Shown: piece after piece, positions 37,194 to 48,950 of the stretch
Position numbering within the stretch: the stretch's first letter is position 1
Layout of the letters: every line of letters starts with the position of its first letter
DNA from: Clusia tigrina
Lineage: Eukaryota; Arthropoda; Insecta; Diptera; Clusiidae
Direction of reading: 5' to 3'
Length of the DNA: 64,000 nt
Assembly: GCA_920105625.2 (NCBI GenBank)
Contig: CAKKTE020000288.1
Location: 496,001 to 560,000 of the forward strand
The notes under the pieces: generated by a model
Told to the model about the DNA's origin: nothing
The model's database searches: none
The model's input: the letters and a program-made list of their open reading frames with translations, nothing else
Made by a program: the position numbers and the translations under genes

Positions 37194-37977
37194 TTGATAA
37201 TTGTAGGACGTACCGTATAGAAGTTAGGGCCATTTGAAGTTTTATCAGTGTTTTATTTGGGACTCAAGGGTAGCATAGCTTTCAGCGATAACTTAAATTG
37301 ACAAGAGGCTCGAGTACTTTATTGTTACTAAATTTCAAGTTTTTATGACGCTCCCGTAAAAAGTTACAAGCATTTGTATGTTGCAAACTTTGATAGGTGT
37401 AGGACGTACCGTATAGAAGTTATGGCCATTTGAAGTTTTATCAGTGTTTGATTTGGAACTCAAGGGTAGCATAGCTTTGAGTTATAGCTTAAATTGACAA
37501 GAGGCTCGAGTACTTTATTGTTACAAAATTTCAAGGTTTTATGACGCTCCAGTAAAAAGTTACAAGCATTTGTATGATGCAAACTTTGATAGGTGTAGGA
37601 CGTACCGTAGAGAAGTTAGGGCCATGTGAAGTTTTATAAGTATTTGATTTGGGACTAAAGGGTAGCATAGCTTTGAGTTATAGCTTAAATTGACAAGAGT
37701 ATCGAGTACTTTATTGTTACAAAATTTCAAGGTTTTATGACGCTCCAGTAAAAAGTTACAAGCATTTGTATGTTGCAAACTTTGATAGGTGTAGGACGTA
37801 CCGTATAGAAGTTATGGCCATTTGAAGTTTTATCAGTGTTTGATTTGGGACTCAAGGGTAGCATAGCTTTGAGTTATAGCTTAAATTGACAAGAGGATCG
37901 AGTACTTTATTGTTACAAAATTTAAAGGTTTTATGACGCTCCAGTAAAAAGTTACAAGCATTTGTTTGTTGCAAACT

Positions 37978-38126
37978 TTGATAGGTGTAGGACGTACCGT
38001 ATAAGGGTAGCATAGCTTTGAGCGATAGCTTAAATTGACAAGAGGCTCGAGTACTTTATTGTTACAAAATTTCAAGGTTTTATGACGCTCCAGTAAAACG
38101 TTACAAGGATTTGTATGTTTCAAACT
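37978..38126. repeat. 149-bp truncated monomer (47-bp deletion), copy d
   Basis: This is the same CCGTATA/AGGGTAGC joint, now inside the 1717-bp HOR. It is preceded by CAAAATTTAAAGG, which distinguishes copies d and e from a-c. Confidence 0.93.
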
Positions 38127-39694
38127 TTGATAAGTGTAGGACGTACCGTATAGAAGTTAGGGCCATTTGAAGTTTTATCAGTGTTTGATTTGGGACTGAA
38201 GGGTAGAATAGCTCTGAGCGATAACTTAAATTGACAAGAGGCTCGAGTACTTTATTGTTACAAAATTTCAAGGTTTTATGACGCTCCAGTAAAAAGTTAC
38301 AAGCATTTGTATGTTGCAAACTTTGATAGGTGTAGGACGTACCGTATAGAAGTTAGGGCCATTTGAAGTTTTATCACTGTTCGATTTGGGACTCCATGGT
38401 AGCATAGCTTTGAGCGATAGCTTAAATTGACAAGATGCTCAAGTACTTTACTGTTAAAAATTTCAAGGTTTTATTACGCTCCAGTAAAAAGTTACAAGCA
38501 TTTGTATATTTGCAAACTTTGATAGGTGTAGGACGTATCGTATAGAAGTTAGGGCCATTTAAAGTTTTATCAGTGGTTGATTTGGGACTCAAGGGTAGCA
38601 TAGCTTTGAGCGAAAACTTAAATTGACAAGAGGCTCGAGTACTTTATTGTTACTAAATTTCAAGGTTTTATAACGCTCCAGTAAAAAGTTACAAGCATTT
38701 GTATGTTGCAAACTTTGATAATTGTAGGACGTACCGTATAGAAGTTAGGGCCATTTGAAGTTTTATCAGTGTTTTATTTGGGATTCAAGGGTAGCATAGC
38801 TTTCAGCGATAACTTAAATTGACAAGAGGCTCGAGTACTTTATTGTTACTAAATTTCAAGGTTTTATGACGCTCCAGTAAAAAGTTAGAAGCATTTGTAT
38901 GTTGCAAACTTTGATAATTGTAGGACGTACCGTATAGAAGTTAGGGCCATTTGAAGTTTTATCAGTGTTTTATTTGGGACTCAAGGGTAGCATAGATTTC
39001 AGCGATAACTTAAATTGACAAGAGGCTCGAGTACTTTATTGTTACTAAATTTCAAGTTTTTATGACGCTCCCGTAAAAAGTTACAAGCATTTGTATGTTG
39101 CAAACTTTGATAGGTGTAGGACGTACCGTATAGAAGTTATGGCCATTTGAAGTTTTATCAGTGTTTGATTTGGAACTCAAGGGTAGCATAGCTTTGAGTT
39201 ATAGCTTAAATTGACAAGAGGCTCGAGTACTTTATTGTTACAAAATTTCAAGGTTTTATGACGCTCCAGTAAAAAGTTACAAGCATTTGTATGTTGCAAA
39301 CTTTGATAGGTGTAGGACGTACCGTAGAGAAGTTAGGGCCATGTGAAGTTTTATAAGTATTTGATTTGGGACTAAAGGGTAGCATAGCTTTGAGTTATAG
39401 CTTAAATTGACAAGAGTATCGAGTACTTTATTGTTACAAAATTTCAAGGTTTTATGACGCTCCAGTAAAAAGTTACAAGCATTTGTATGTTGCAAACTTT
39501 GATAGGTGTAGGACGTACCGTATAGAAGTTATGGCCATTTGAAGTTTTATCAGTGTTTGATTTGGGACTCAAGGGTAGCATAGCTTTGAGTTATAGCTTA
39601 AATTGACAAGAGGATCGAGTACTTTATTGTTACAAAATTTAAAGGTTTTATGACGCTCCAGTAAAAAGTTACAAGCATTTGTTTGTTGCAAACT

Positions 39695-39843
39695 TTGATA
39701 GGTGTAGGACGTACCGTATAAGGGTAGCATAGCTTTGAGCGATAGCTTAAATTAACAAGAGGCTCGAGTACTTTATTGTTACAAGATTTCAAGGTTTTAT
39801 GACGCTCCAGTAAAACGTTACAAGGATTTGTATGTTTCAAACT
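39695..39843. repeat. 149-bp truncated monomer (47-bp deletion), copy e
   Basis: This is the HOR copy of the 37978 monomer, 1717 bp later. It carries TTAACAAG and CAAGATTT where copy d has TTGACAAG and CAAAATTT. Confidence 0.93.
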
Positions 39844-41019
39844 TTGATAAGTGTAGGACGTACCGTATAGAAGTTAGGGCCATTTGAAGTTTTATCAGTG
39901 TTTGATTTGGGACTGAAGGGTAGAATAGCTCTGAGCGATAACTTAAATTGACAAGAGGCTCGAGTACTTTATTGTTACAAAATTTCAAGGTTTTATGACG
40001 CTCCAGTAAAAAGTTACAAGCATTTGTATGTTGCAAACTTTGATAGGTGTAGGACGTACCGTATAGAAGTTAGGGCCATTTGAAGTTTTATCACTGTTCG
40101 ATTTGGGACTCCATGGTAGCATAGCTTTGAGCGATAGCTTAAATTGACAAGATGCTCAAGTACTTTACTGTTAAAAATTTCAAGGTTTTATTACGCTCCA
40201 GTAAAAAGTTACAAGCATTTGTATATTTGCAAACTTTGATAGGTGTAGGACGTATCGTATAGAAGTTAGGGCCATTTAAAGTTTTATCAGTGGTTGATTT
40301 GGGACTCAAGGGTAGCATAGCTTTGAGCGAAAACTTAAATTGACAAGAGGCTCGAGTACTTTATTGTTACTAAATTTCAAGGTTTTATAACGCTCCAGTA
40401 AAAAGTTACAAGCATTTGTATGTTGCAAACTTTGATAATTGTAGGACGTACCGTATAGAAGTTAGGGCCATTTGAAGTTTTATCAGTGTTTTATTTGGGA
40501 TTCAAGGGTAGCATAGCTTTCAGCGATAACTTAAATTGACAAGAGGCTCGAGTACTTTATTGTTACTAAATTTCAAGGTTTTATGACGCTCCAGTAAAAA
40601 GTTAGAAGCATTTGTATGTTGCAAACTTTGATAATTGTAGGACGTACCGTATAGAAGTTAGGGCCATTTGAAGTTTTATCAGTGTTTTATTTGGGACTCA
40701 AGGGTAGCATAGATTTCAGCGATAACTTAAATTGACAAGAGGCTCGAGTACTTTATTGTTACTAAATTTCAAGGTTTTATGACGCTCCCGTAAAAAGTTA
40801 CAAGCATTTGTATGTTGCAAACTTTGATAGGTGTAGGACGTACCGTATAGAAGTTATGGCCATTTGAAGTTTTATCAGTGTTTGATTTGGAACTCAAGGG
40901 TAGCATAGCTTTGAGTTATAGCTTAAATTGACAAGAGGCTCGAGTACTTTATTGTTACAAAATTTCAAGGTTTTATGACGCTCCAGTAAAAAGTTACAAG
41001 CATTTGTATGATGCAAACT

Positions 41020-41375
41020 TTGATAGGTGTAGGACGTACCGTAGAGAAGTTAGGGCCACTTGAAGTTTTATAAGTATTTGATTTGGGACTAAAGGGTAGC
41101 ATAGGTTTAATCGATAGCTTAAATTGACAAGAGGCTCGAGTACTTTATTGTTACAAAATTTAAAGGATTTATGACGCTCCAGTAAAAAGTTACAAGTACC
41201 GTATAGAAGTTAGGGCCATTTGAAGTTTTATCAGTGTTTGATTTGGGACTCAAGGGTAGCATAGCTTTGAGCGATAGCTTAAATTAACAAGAGGCTCGAG
41301 TACTTTATTGTTACAAGGTTTCAAGGTTTTATGACGCTCCAGTAAAACGTTACAAGGATTTGTATGTTGCAAACT
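41020..41375. repeat. Monomer pair with 36-bp deletion
   Basis: TTACAAG joins TACCGTATAG at about 41196. Two monomers therefore span 356 bp instead of 392, losing position 178 of one to position 17 of the next. I saw this joint only once. Confidence 0.9.
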
Positions 41376-43993
41376 TTGATAAGTGTAGGACGTACCGTAT
41401 AGAAGTTAGGGCCATTTGAAGTTTTATCAGTGTTTGATTTGGGACTGAAGGGTAGAATAGCTCTGAGCGATAACTTAAATTGACAAGAGGCTCGAGTACT
41501 TTATTGTTACAAAATTTCAAGGTTTTATGACGCTCCAGTAAAAAGTTACAAGCATTTGTATGTTGCAAACTTTGATAGGTGTAGGACGTACAGTATAGCA
41601 GTCGGGGGCATTTGAAGTTTTATCAGTGTTGGATTTGGGACTCAAGGGTAGCATAGCTTTGAGCGATACCTTAAATTGACAAGAGGCTTGAGTACTTTAT
41701 TGTTACAAAATTGCAAGGTTTTATGACGCTCCAGAAAAAAGTTACAAGCATTTGTATGTTGCAAACTTTGATAATTGTAGGACGTACCGTATAGAAGTTA
41801 GGGCTATTTGAAGTTTTATCAGTGTTTTATTTGGGACTCAAGGGTAGCATAGCTTTCAGCGATAACTTAAATTGACAAGAGGCTCGAGTACTTTATTGTT
41901 ACTAAATTTAAAGGTTTTATGACGCTCCAGTAAAAAGTTACAAGCATTTGTATGTTGCAAACTTTGATAGGTGTAGGTCGTACCGTATAGAAGTTATGGC
42001 CATTCGAAGTTTTATCAGTGTTTGATTTGGGACTCAAGGGTAGCATAGCTTTGAGTTATAGCTTAAATTGACAAGAGGCTCGAGTACTTTATTGTTACAA
42101 AATTTCAAGGTTTTATGACGCTCCAGTAAAAAGTTACAAGCATTTGTATGATGCAAACTTTGATAGGTGTGGGACGTACCGTAGAGAAATTAGGGCCATT
42201 TGAAGTTTTATAAGTATTTGATTTGGGACTAAAGGGTAGCATAGCTTTAAGCGATAGCTTAAATTGACAAGAGGCTCGAGTACTTTATTGTTACAAAATT
42301 TCAAGGATTTATGACGCTCCAGTAAAAAGTTACAAGCATTTGTATGTTGCAAACTTTGATAAGTGTAGGACGTACCGTATAGAAGTTAGGGCCATTTGAA
42401 GTTTTATCAGTGTTTGATTTGGGACTCAAGGGTAGCATAGCTTTGTGCGATAGCTTAAATTAACAAGAGGCTCGAGTACTTTATTGTTACAAGATTTCAA
42501 GGTTTTATGACGCTCCAGTAAAACGTAACAAGGATTTGTATGTTGCAAACTTTGATAAGTGTAGGACGTACCGTATAGAAGTTAGGGCCATTTGAAGTTT
42601 TATCTGTGTTTGATTTGGGACTGAAGGGTAGAATAGCTCTGAGCGATAACTTAAATTGACAAGAGGCTCGAGTACTTTATTGTTACAAAATTTCAAGGTT
42701 TTATGACGCTCCAGTAAAAAGTTACAAGCATTTGTATGTTGCAAACTTTGATAGGTGTAGGACGTGCCGTATAGAAGTTAGGGCCATTTGAAGTTTTAGC
42801 ACTGTTCGATTTGGTACTCCAGGGTAGCATAGCTTTGAGCGATAGCTTAAATTGACAAGATGCTCAAGTACTTTACTGTTAAAAAGTTCAAGGTTTTATT
42901 ACGATCCAGTAAAAAGTTACAAGCATTTGTATATTGCAAACTTTGATAGGTGTAGGACGTACCGTATAGAAGTTAGGGCCATTTGAAGTTTTATCAGTGT
43001 TTGATTTGGGACTGAAGGGTAGAATAGCTCTGAGCGATAACTTAAATTGACAAGAGGCTCGAGTACTTTATTGTTACAAGGTTTCAAGGTTTTATGACGC
43101 TCCAGTAAAACGTTACAAGGATTTGTATGTTGCAAACTTTGATAAGTGTAGGACGTACCGTATAGAAGTTAGGGCCATTTGAAGTTTTATCAGTGTTTGA
43201 TTTGGGACTGAAGGGTAGAATATCTCTGAGCGATAACTTAAATTGACAAGAGGCTCGAGTACTTTATTGTTACAAAATTTCAAGGTTTTATGACGCTCCA
43301 GTAAAAAGTTACAAGCATTTGTATGTTGCAAACTTTGATAGGTGTAGGACGTACAGTATAGCAGTCGGGGGCATTTGAAGTTTTATCAGTGTTGGATTTG
43401 GGACTCAAGGGTAGCATAGCTTTGAGCGATACCTTAAATTGACAAGAGGCTTGAGTACTTTATTGTTACAAAATTGCAAGGTTTTATGACGCTCCAGTAA
43501 AAAGTTACAAGCATTTGTATGTTGCAAACTTTGATAATTGTAGGACGTACCGTATAGAAGTTAGGGCTATTTGAAGTTTTATCAGTGTTTTATTTGGGAC
43601 TCAAGGGTAGCATAGCTTTCAGCGATAACTTAAATTGACAAGAGGCTCGAGTACTTTATTGTTACTAAATTTAAAGGTTTTATGACGCTCCAGTAAAAAG
43701 TTACAAGCATTTGTATGTTGCAAACTTTGATAGGTGTAGGTCGTACCGTATAGAAGTTATGGCCATTCGAAGTTTTATCAGTGTTTGATTTGGGACTCAA
43801 GGGTAGCATAGCTTTGAGTTATAGCTTAAATTGACAAGAGGCTCGAGTACTTTATTGTTACAAAATTTCAAGGTTTTATGACGCTCCAGTAAAAAGTTAC
43901 AAGCATTTGTATGATGCAAACTTTGATAGGTGTGGGACGTACCGTAGAGAAATTAGGGCCATTTGAAGTTTTATAAGTATTTGATTTGGGACT
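41287..43993. repeat. 1763-bp duplication, about 1.5 copies
   Basis: 41287-42230 recurs at 43050-43993, offset 1763 (nine monomers minus 1 bp). Shared rare changes include CAGTATAGCAGTCGGGGGC, GTTGGATTTGGG, GGGCTATTTG, GTAGGTCGTACC, CCATTCGAAG, TGTGGGACG and GAAATTAGGG. The order is B, D, F, E, A, J, B, C, B. The right end of the second copy coincides, to within a few bases, with the start of the 2263-bp HOR. Confidence 0.9.
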
Positions 43994-44118
43994 CAAGGGT
44001 AGCATAGCTTTGAGCGATAACTTAAATTGACAAGAGGCTCGAGTACTTTATTGTTACTAAATTTCAAGGTTTTATAACGCTCCAGTAAAAAGTTACAAGC
44101 ATTTGTATGTTGCAAACT

Positions 44119-44314
44119 TTGATAGGTGTAGGACGTACCGTATAGAAGTTAGGGCCATTTGAAGTTTTATCAGTGTTTGATTTGGGACTCAAGGGTAGCA
44201 TAGCTTTGAGCGATAGCTTAAATTAACAAGAGGCTCGAGTACTTTATTGTTACAAGATTTCAAGGTTTTATGACGCTCCAGTAAAACGTTACAAGCATTT
44301 GTATGTTGCAAACT
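44119..44314. repeat. Representative near-consensus monomer (196 bp)
   Basis: This copy begins TTGATAGGTG and ends CAAACT, and is used as the coordinate reference for the monomer. By eye it differs from the majority consensus at about three sites: TTAACAAG for TTGACAAG, AAGATTT for AAAATTT, and AAAACGTT for AAAAAGTT. Landmarks by monomer position are GGACGTACCGTAT (13-25), AGGGCCATTTGAAG (33-46), GATTTGGGACTCAAGG (61-76), GCATAGCTTTGAGCGATAGC (80-99), GGCTCGAGTAC (114-124), TATGACGCTCC (151-161) and the AT-rich tail from 164. Five CpG sites are normally present, at about 15, 20, 92, 118 and 155. I do not recognise the family. Confidence 0.95.
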
Positions 44315-45489
44315 TTGATAAGTGTAGGACGTACCGTATAGAAGTTAGGGCCATTTGAAGTTTTATCAGTGTTTGATTTGCGACTGAAGGGTAGCATAGC
44401 TCTGAGCGATAGCTTAAATTGACAAGAGGCTCGAGTACTTTATTGTTACAAAATTTCAAGGTTTTATGACGCTCCAGTAAAAATTTACAAGCATTTGTAT
44501 GTTGCAAACTTTGATAGGTGTAGGACGTACCGTATAGAAGTTAGGGTCATTTGAAGTTTTATCAGTGTTCGATTTGGGACTCCAGGGTAGCATAGCTTTG
44601 AGCGATAGCTTAAATTGACAAGATGCTCAAGTACTTTACTGTTAAAAATTTCAAGGTTTTATTACGCTCCAGTAAAAAGTTACAAGCATTTCTATGTTGC
44701 AAACTTTGATAGGTGTAAGACGTACCGTATAGAAGTTAGGGCCATTTGAAGTTTTATCAGTGATTGATTTGGGACTCAAGGGTAGCATAGCTTTGAGCGA
44801 TAACTTAAATTGACAAGACGCTCGAGTACTTTATTGTTACAAAATTGCAAGGTTTTATGACGCTCCAGTAAAAAGTTACAAGCATTTGTATGTTGCAAAC
44901 TTTGATAGTTGTAGGACGCACCGTATAGAAGTTAGGGCCATTTGAAGTTTTATCAGTGTTTGATTTGGGACTCAAGGGTAGCATAGCTTTGAGCGATAGG
45001 TTAAATTGACAAGAGGCTCGAGAACTTTATTGTTACAAAATTTCAAGGTTTTATGACGCTCCAGTAAAAAGTTACAAGCATTTGTATGTTGCACACTTTG
45101 ATAGCTGTAGGACGTACCGTATAGAAGTCAGGGATATTTGAAGTTTTATCAATGTTTGATTTGGGACTCAAGGGTAGCATAGCTTTGAGCGATAGCTTAA
45201 AGTGACAAGAGCCTTGAGTACTTTATTGTTACAAAATTGCAAGGTTTTATGACGCTCCAGTAAAAAATTACAAGCATTTGTATGTTGCAAACTTTGATAA
45301 TTGTTGGATGTACCGTATAGAAGTTAGGGCCATTTGAAGTTTTATCAGAGTTTTATTTGGGACTCAAGGATAGCATAGCTTTCAGCGATAACTTAAATTG
45401 ACAAGAGGCTCGAGTAGTTTATTGTTACTAAATTTCAAGGATTTATGACGCTCCAGTAAAAAGTTACAAGCATTTGTATGTTGCAAACT

Positions 45490-45793
45490 TTGATAGGTGT
45501 AGGACGTACCGTATAGAAGTTATGGCCATTTGAAGTTTTATCAGTGTTTGATTTTGGACTCAAGGGTAGCATAGCTTTGAGTTATAGCTTAAATTGACAA
45601 GAGGCTCGAGTACTTTATTGTTACAAAATTTCAAGGTTTTATGACGCTCCAGTAAAAAGTTACAAGCTAAAGGGTAGCATAACTTTAAGCGATAGCTTAA
45701 ATTGACAAGAGGCTCGAGTACTTTATTGTTACAAGATTTCAAGGTTTTATGACGCTCCAGTAAAACGTTACAAGGATTTGTATGTTGCAAACT
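45490..45793. repeat. Monomer pair with 88-bp deletion, copy a
   Basis: GTTACAAGC joins TAAAGGGTAGC at 45667/45668, so two monomers span 304 bp. The joint fuses the end of an E-type monomer to the middle of an A-type one and recurs in the next HOR unit. It allows a 76-codon antisense open frame containing two copies of the same segment. The frame is a consequence of the deletion and is not judged coding. Confidence 0.92.
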
Positions 45794-47752
45794 TTGATAG
45801 CTGTAGGACGTACCGTATAGAAGTTATGGCCATTTGAAGTTTTATCAGTGTTTGATTTGGGACTCAAGGGTAGCATAGCTTTGAGTTATAGCTTAAATTG
45901 ACAAGAAGACCGAGTACTTTATTGTTACAAAATTTCAAGGATTTATGACGCTCCAGTAAAAAGTTACAAGCATTTGTTTGTTGCAAACTTTGATAGGTGT
46001 AGGACGTACCGTATAGAAGTTAGGGCCATTTGAAGTTTTATCAGTGTTTGATTTGGGACTCAAGGGTAGCATAGCTTTGAGCGATAGCTTAAATTAACAA
46101 GAGGCTCGAGTACTTTATTGTTACAAGATTTCAAGGTTTTATGACGCTCCAGTAAAACGTTACAAGGATTTGTATGTTGCAAACTTTGATAGGAGTAGGA
46201 CGTACCGTATAGAAGTTAGGGCCATTTGAAGTTTTATCAGTGGTTGATTTCGGACTCAAGGGTAGCATAGCTTTGAGCGATAACTTAAATTGACAAGAGG
46301 CTCGAGTACTTTATTGTTACTAAATTTCAAGGTTTTATAACGCTCCAGTAAAAAGTTACAAGCATTTGTATGTTGCAAACTTTGATAGCTGTAGAACATA
46401 CCGTATAGAAGTTAGGGCCATTTGAAGTTTTATCAGTGTTTGATTTGGGACTCAAGGGTAGCATAGCTTTGAGCGATAGCTTAAATTAACAAGAGGCTCG
46501 AGTACTTTATTGTTACAAGATTTCAAGGTTTTATGACGCTCCAGTAAAACGTTACAAGCATTTGTATGTTGCAAACTTTGATAAGTGTAGGACGTACCGT
46601 ATAGAAGTTAGGGCCATTTGAAGTTTTATCAGTGTTTGATTTGCGACTGAAGGGTAGCATAGCTCTGAGCGATAGCTTCAATTGACAAGAGGCTCGAGTA
46701 CTTTATTGTTACAAAATTTCAAGGTTTTATGACGCTCCAGTAAAAAGTTACAAGCATTTGTATGTTGCAAACTTTGATAGGTGTAGGACGTACCGTATAG
46801 AAGTTAGGGTCATTTGAAGTTTTATCAGTGTTCGATTTGGGACTCCAGGGTAGCATAGCTTTGAGCGATAGCTTAAATTGACAAGATGCTCAAGTACTTT
46901 ACTGTTAAAAATTTCAAGGTTTTATTACGCTCCAGTAAAAAGTTACAAGCATTTCTATGTTGCAAACTTTGATAGGTGTAAGACGTACCGTATAGAAGTT
47001 AGGGCCATTTGAAGTTTTATCAGTGATTGATTTGGGACTCAAGGGTAGCATAGCTTTGAGCGATAACTTAAATTGACAAGACGCTCGAGTACTTTATTGT
47101 TACAAAATTGCAAGGTTTTATGACGCTCCAGTAAAAAGTTACAAGCATTTGTATGTTGCAAACTTTGATAGTTGTAGGACGCACCGTATAGAAGTTAGGG
47201 CCATTTGAAGTTTTATCAGTGTTTGATTTGGGACTCAAGGGTAGCATAGCTTTGAGCGATAGGTTAAATTGACAAGAGGCTCGAGAACTTTATTGTTACA
47301 AAATTTCAAGGTTTTATGACGCTCCAGTAAAAAGTTACAAGCATTTGTATGTTGCACACTTTGATAGCTGTAGGACGTACCGTATAGAAGTCAGGGATAT
47401 TTGAAGTTTTATCAATGTTTGATTTGGGACTCAAGGGTAGCATAGCTTTGAGCGATAGCTTAAAGTGACAAGAGCCTTGAGTACTTTATTGTTACAAAAT
47501 TGCAAGGTTTTATGACGCTCCAGTAAAAAATTACAAGCATTTGTATGTTGCAAACTTTGATAATTGTTGGATGTACCGTATAGAAGTTAGGGCCATTTGA
47601 AGTTTTATCAGAGTTTTATTTGGGACTCAAGGATAGCATAGCTTTCAGCGATAACTTAAATTGACAAGAGGCTCGAGTAGTTTATTGTTACTAAATTTCA
47701 AGGATTTATGACGCTCCAGTAAAAAGTTACAAGCATTTGTATGTTGCAAACT

Positions 47753-48056
47753 TTGATAGGTGTAGGACGTACCGTATAGAAGTTATGGCCATTTGAAGTT
47801 TTATCAGTGTTTGATTTTGGACTCAAGGGTAGCATAGCTTTGAGTTATAGCTTAAATTGACAAGAGGCTCGAGTACTTTATTGTTACAAAATTTCAAGGT
47901 TTTATGACGCTCCAGTAAAAAGTTACAAGCTAAAGGGTAGCATAACTTTAAGCGATAGCTTAAATTGACAAGAGGCTCGAGTACTTTATTGTTACAAGAT
48001 TTCAAGGTTTTATGACGCTCCAGTAAAACGTTACAAGGATTTGTATGTTGCAAACT
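47753..48056. repeat. Monomer pair with 88-bp deletion, copy b
   Basis: The joint is identical to that at 45667, found at 47930/47931 exactly 2263 bp later. Confidence 0.92.
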
Positions 48057-48950
48057 TTGATAGCTGTAGGACGTGCCGTATAGAAGTTATGGCCATTTGA
48101 AGTTTTATCAGTGTTTGATTTGGGACTCAAGGGTAGCATAGCTTTGAGTTATAGCTTAAATTGACAAGAAGACCGAGTACTTTATTGTTACAAAATTTCA
48201 AGGATTTATGACGCTCCAGTAAAAAGTTACAAGCATTTGTTTGTTGCAAACTTTGATAGGTGTAGGACGTACCGTATAGAAGTTAGGGCCATTTGAAGTT
48301 TTATCAGTGTTTGATTTGGGACTCAAGGGTAGCATAGCTTTGAGCGATAGCTTAAATTAACAAGAGGCTCGAGTACTTTATTGTTACAAGATTTCAAGGT
48401 TTTATGACGCTCCAGTAAAACGTTACAAGGATTTGTATGTTGCAAACTTTGATAGGAGTAGGACGTACCGTATAGAAGTTAGGGCCATTTGAAGTTTTAT
48501 CAGTGGTTGATTTCGGACTCAAGGGTAGCATAGCTTTGAGCGATAACTTAAATTGACAAGAGGCTCGAGTACTTTATTGTTACTAAATTTCAAGGTTTTA
48601 TAACGCTCCAGTAAAAAGTTACAAGCATTTGTATGTTGCAAACTTTGATAGCTGTAGAACATACCGTATAGAAGTTAGGGCCATTTGAAGTTTTATCAGT
48701 GTTTGATTTGGGACTCAAGGGTAGCATAGCTTTGAGCGATAGCTTAAATTAACAAGAGGCTCGAGTACTTTATTGTTACAAGATTTCAAGGTTTTATGAC
48801 GCTCCAGTAAAACGTTACAAGCATTTGTATGTTGCAAACTTTGATAAGTGTAGGACGTACCGTATAGAAGTTAGGGCCATTTGAAGTTTTATCAGTGTTT
48901 GATTTGGGACTGAAGGGTAGCATAGCTCTGAGCGATAGCTTCAATTGACA

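Larger units (their letters stand above)
37165..41000. repeat. 1717-bp HOR, about 2.2 copies
   Basis: Rare markers recur 1717 bp apart: CTCCCG at 37351/39068, AGAGTATCG at 37699/39416, CAAATTTAAAGG-type tails, GTATATTTGC at 38502/40219, GTTAGAAGC at 38883/40600 and CATAGATTTCAG at 38990/40707. 1717 equals nine monomers minus the 47-bp deletion, with one 1-bp loss balanced by one 1-bp gain (GTATATTTGC). The type order is F, E, A, E, truncated, B, C, G, F. Copies differ by only a handful of bases by eye, such as GTATGATGC versus GTATGTTGC and GACAAG versus AACAAG. Confidence 0.92.
43991..48950. repeat. 2263-bp HOR, about 2.2 copies
   Basis: Units are 43991-46253, 46254-48516 and a partial 48517 to ~48950. 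2263 equals twelve monomers minus an 88-bp and a 1-bp deletion. The order is roughly J, B, C, G, H, D, F, E, truncated A/J, E-like, J, G. Shared markers include CATTTCTATGTTGC, GTGTAAGACG, CAAGACGCTCGAG, AGTCAGGGATATTTG, GTTGGATGTACC and AAGAAGACCGAG. Units 2 and 3 share TAGCTGTAGAACATACC at 46386/48649, where unit 1 has the ordinary sequence. The second unit is therefore the closer relative of the third. Confidence 0.92.

Noticed and set aside
31975..41000. Transposon insertion or target-site duplication at the truncated monomers
   Set aside because: All joints are clean satellite-to-satellite deletions with no foreign bases. Their sizes are fully explained by loss of part of the monomer.
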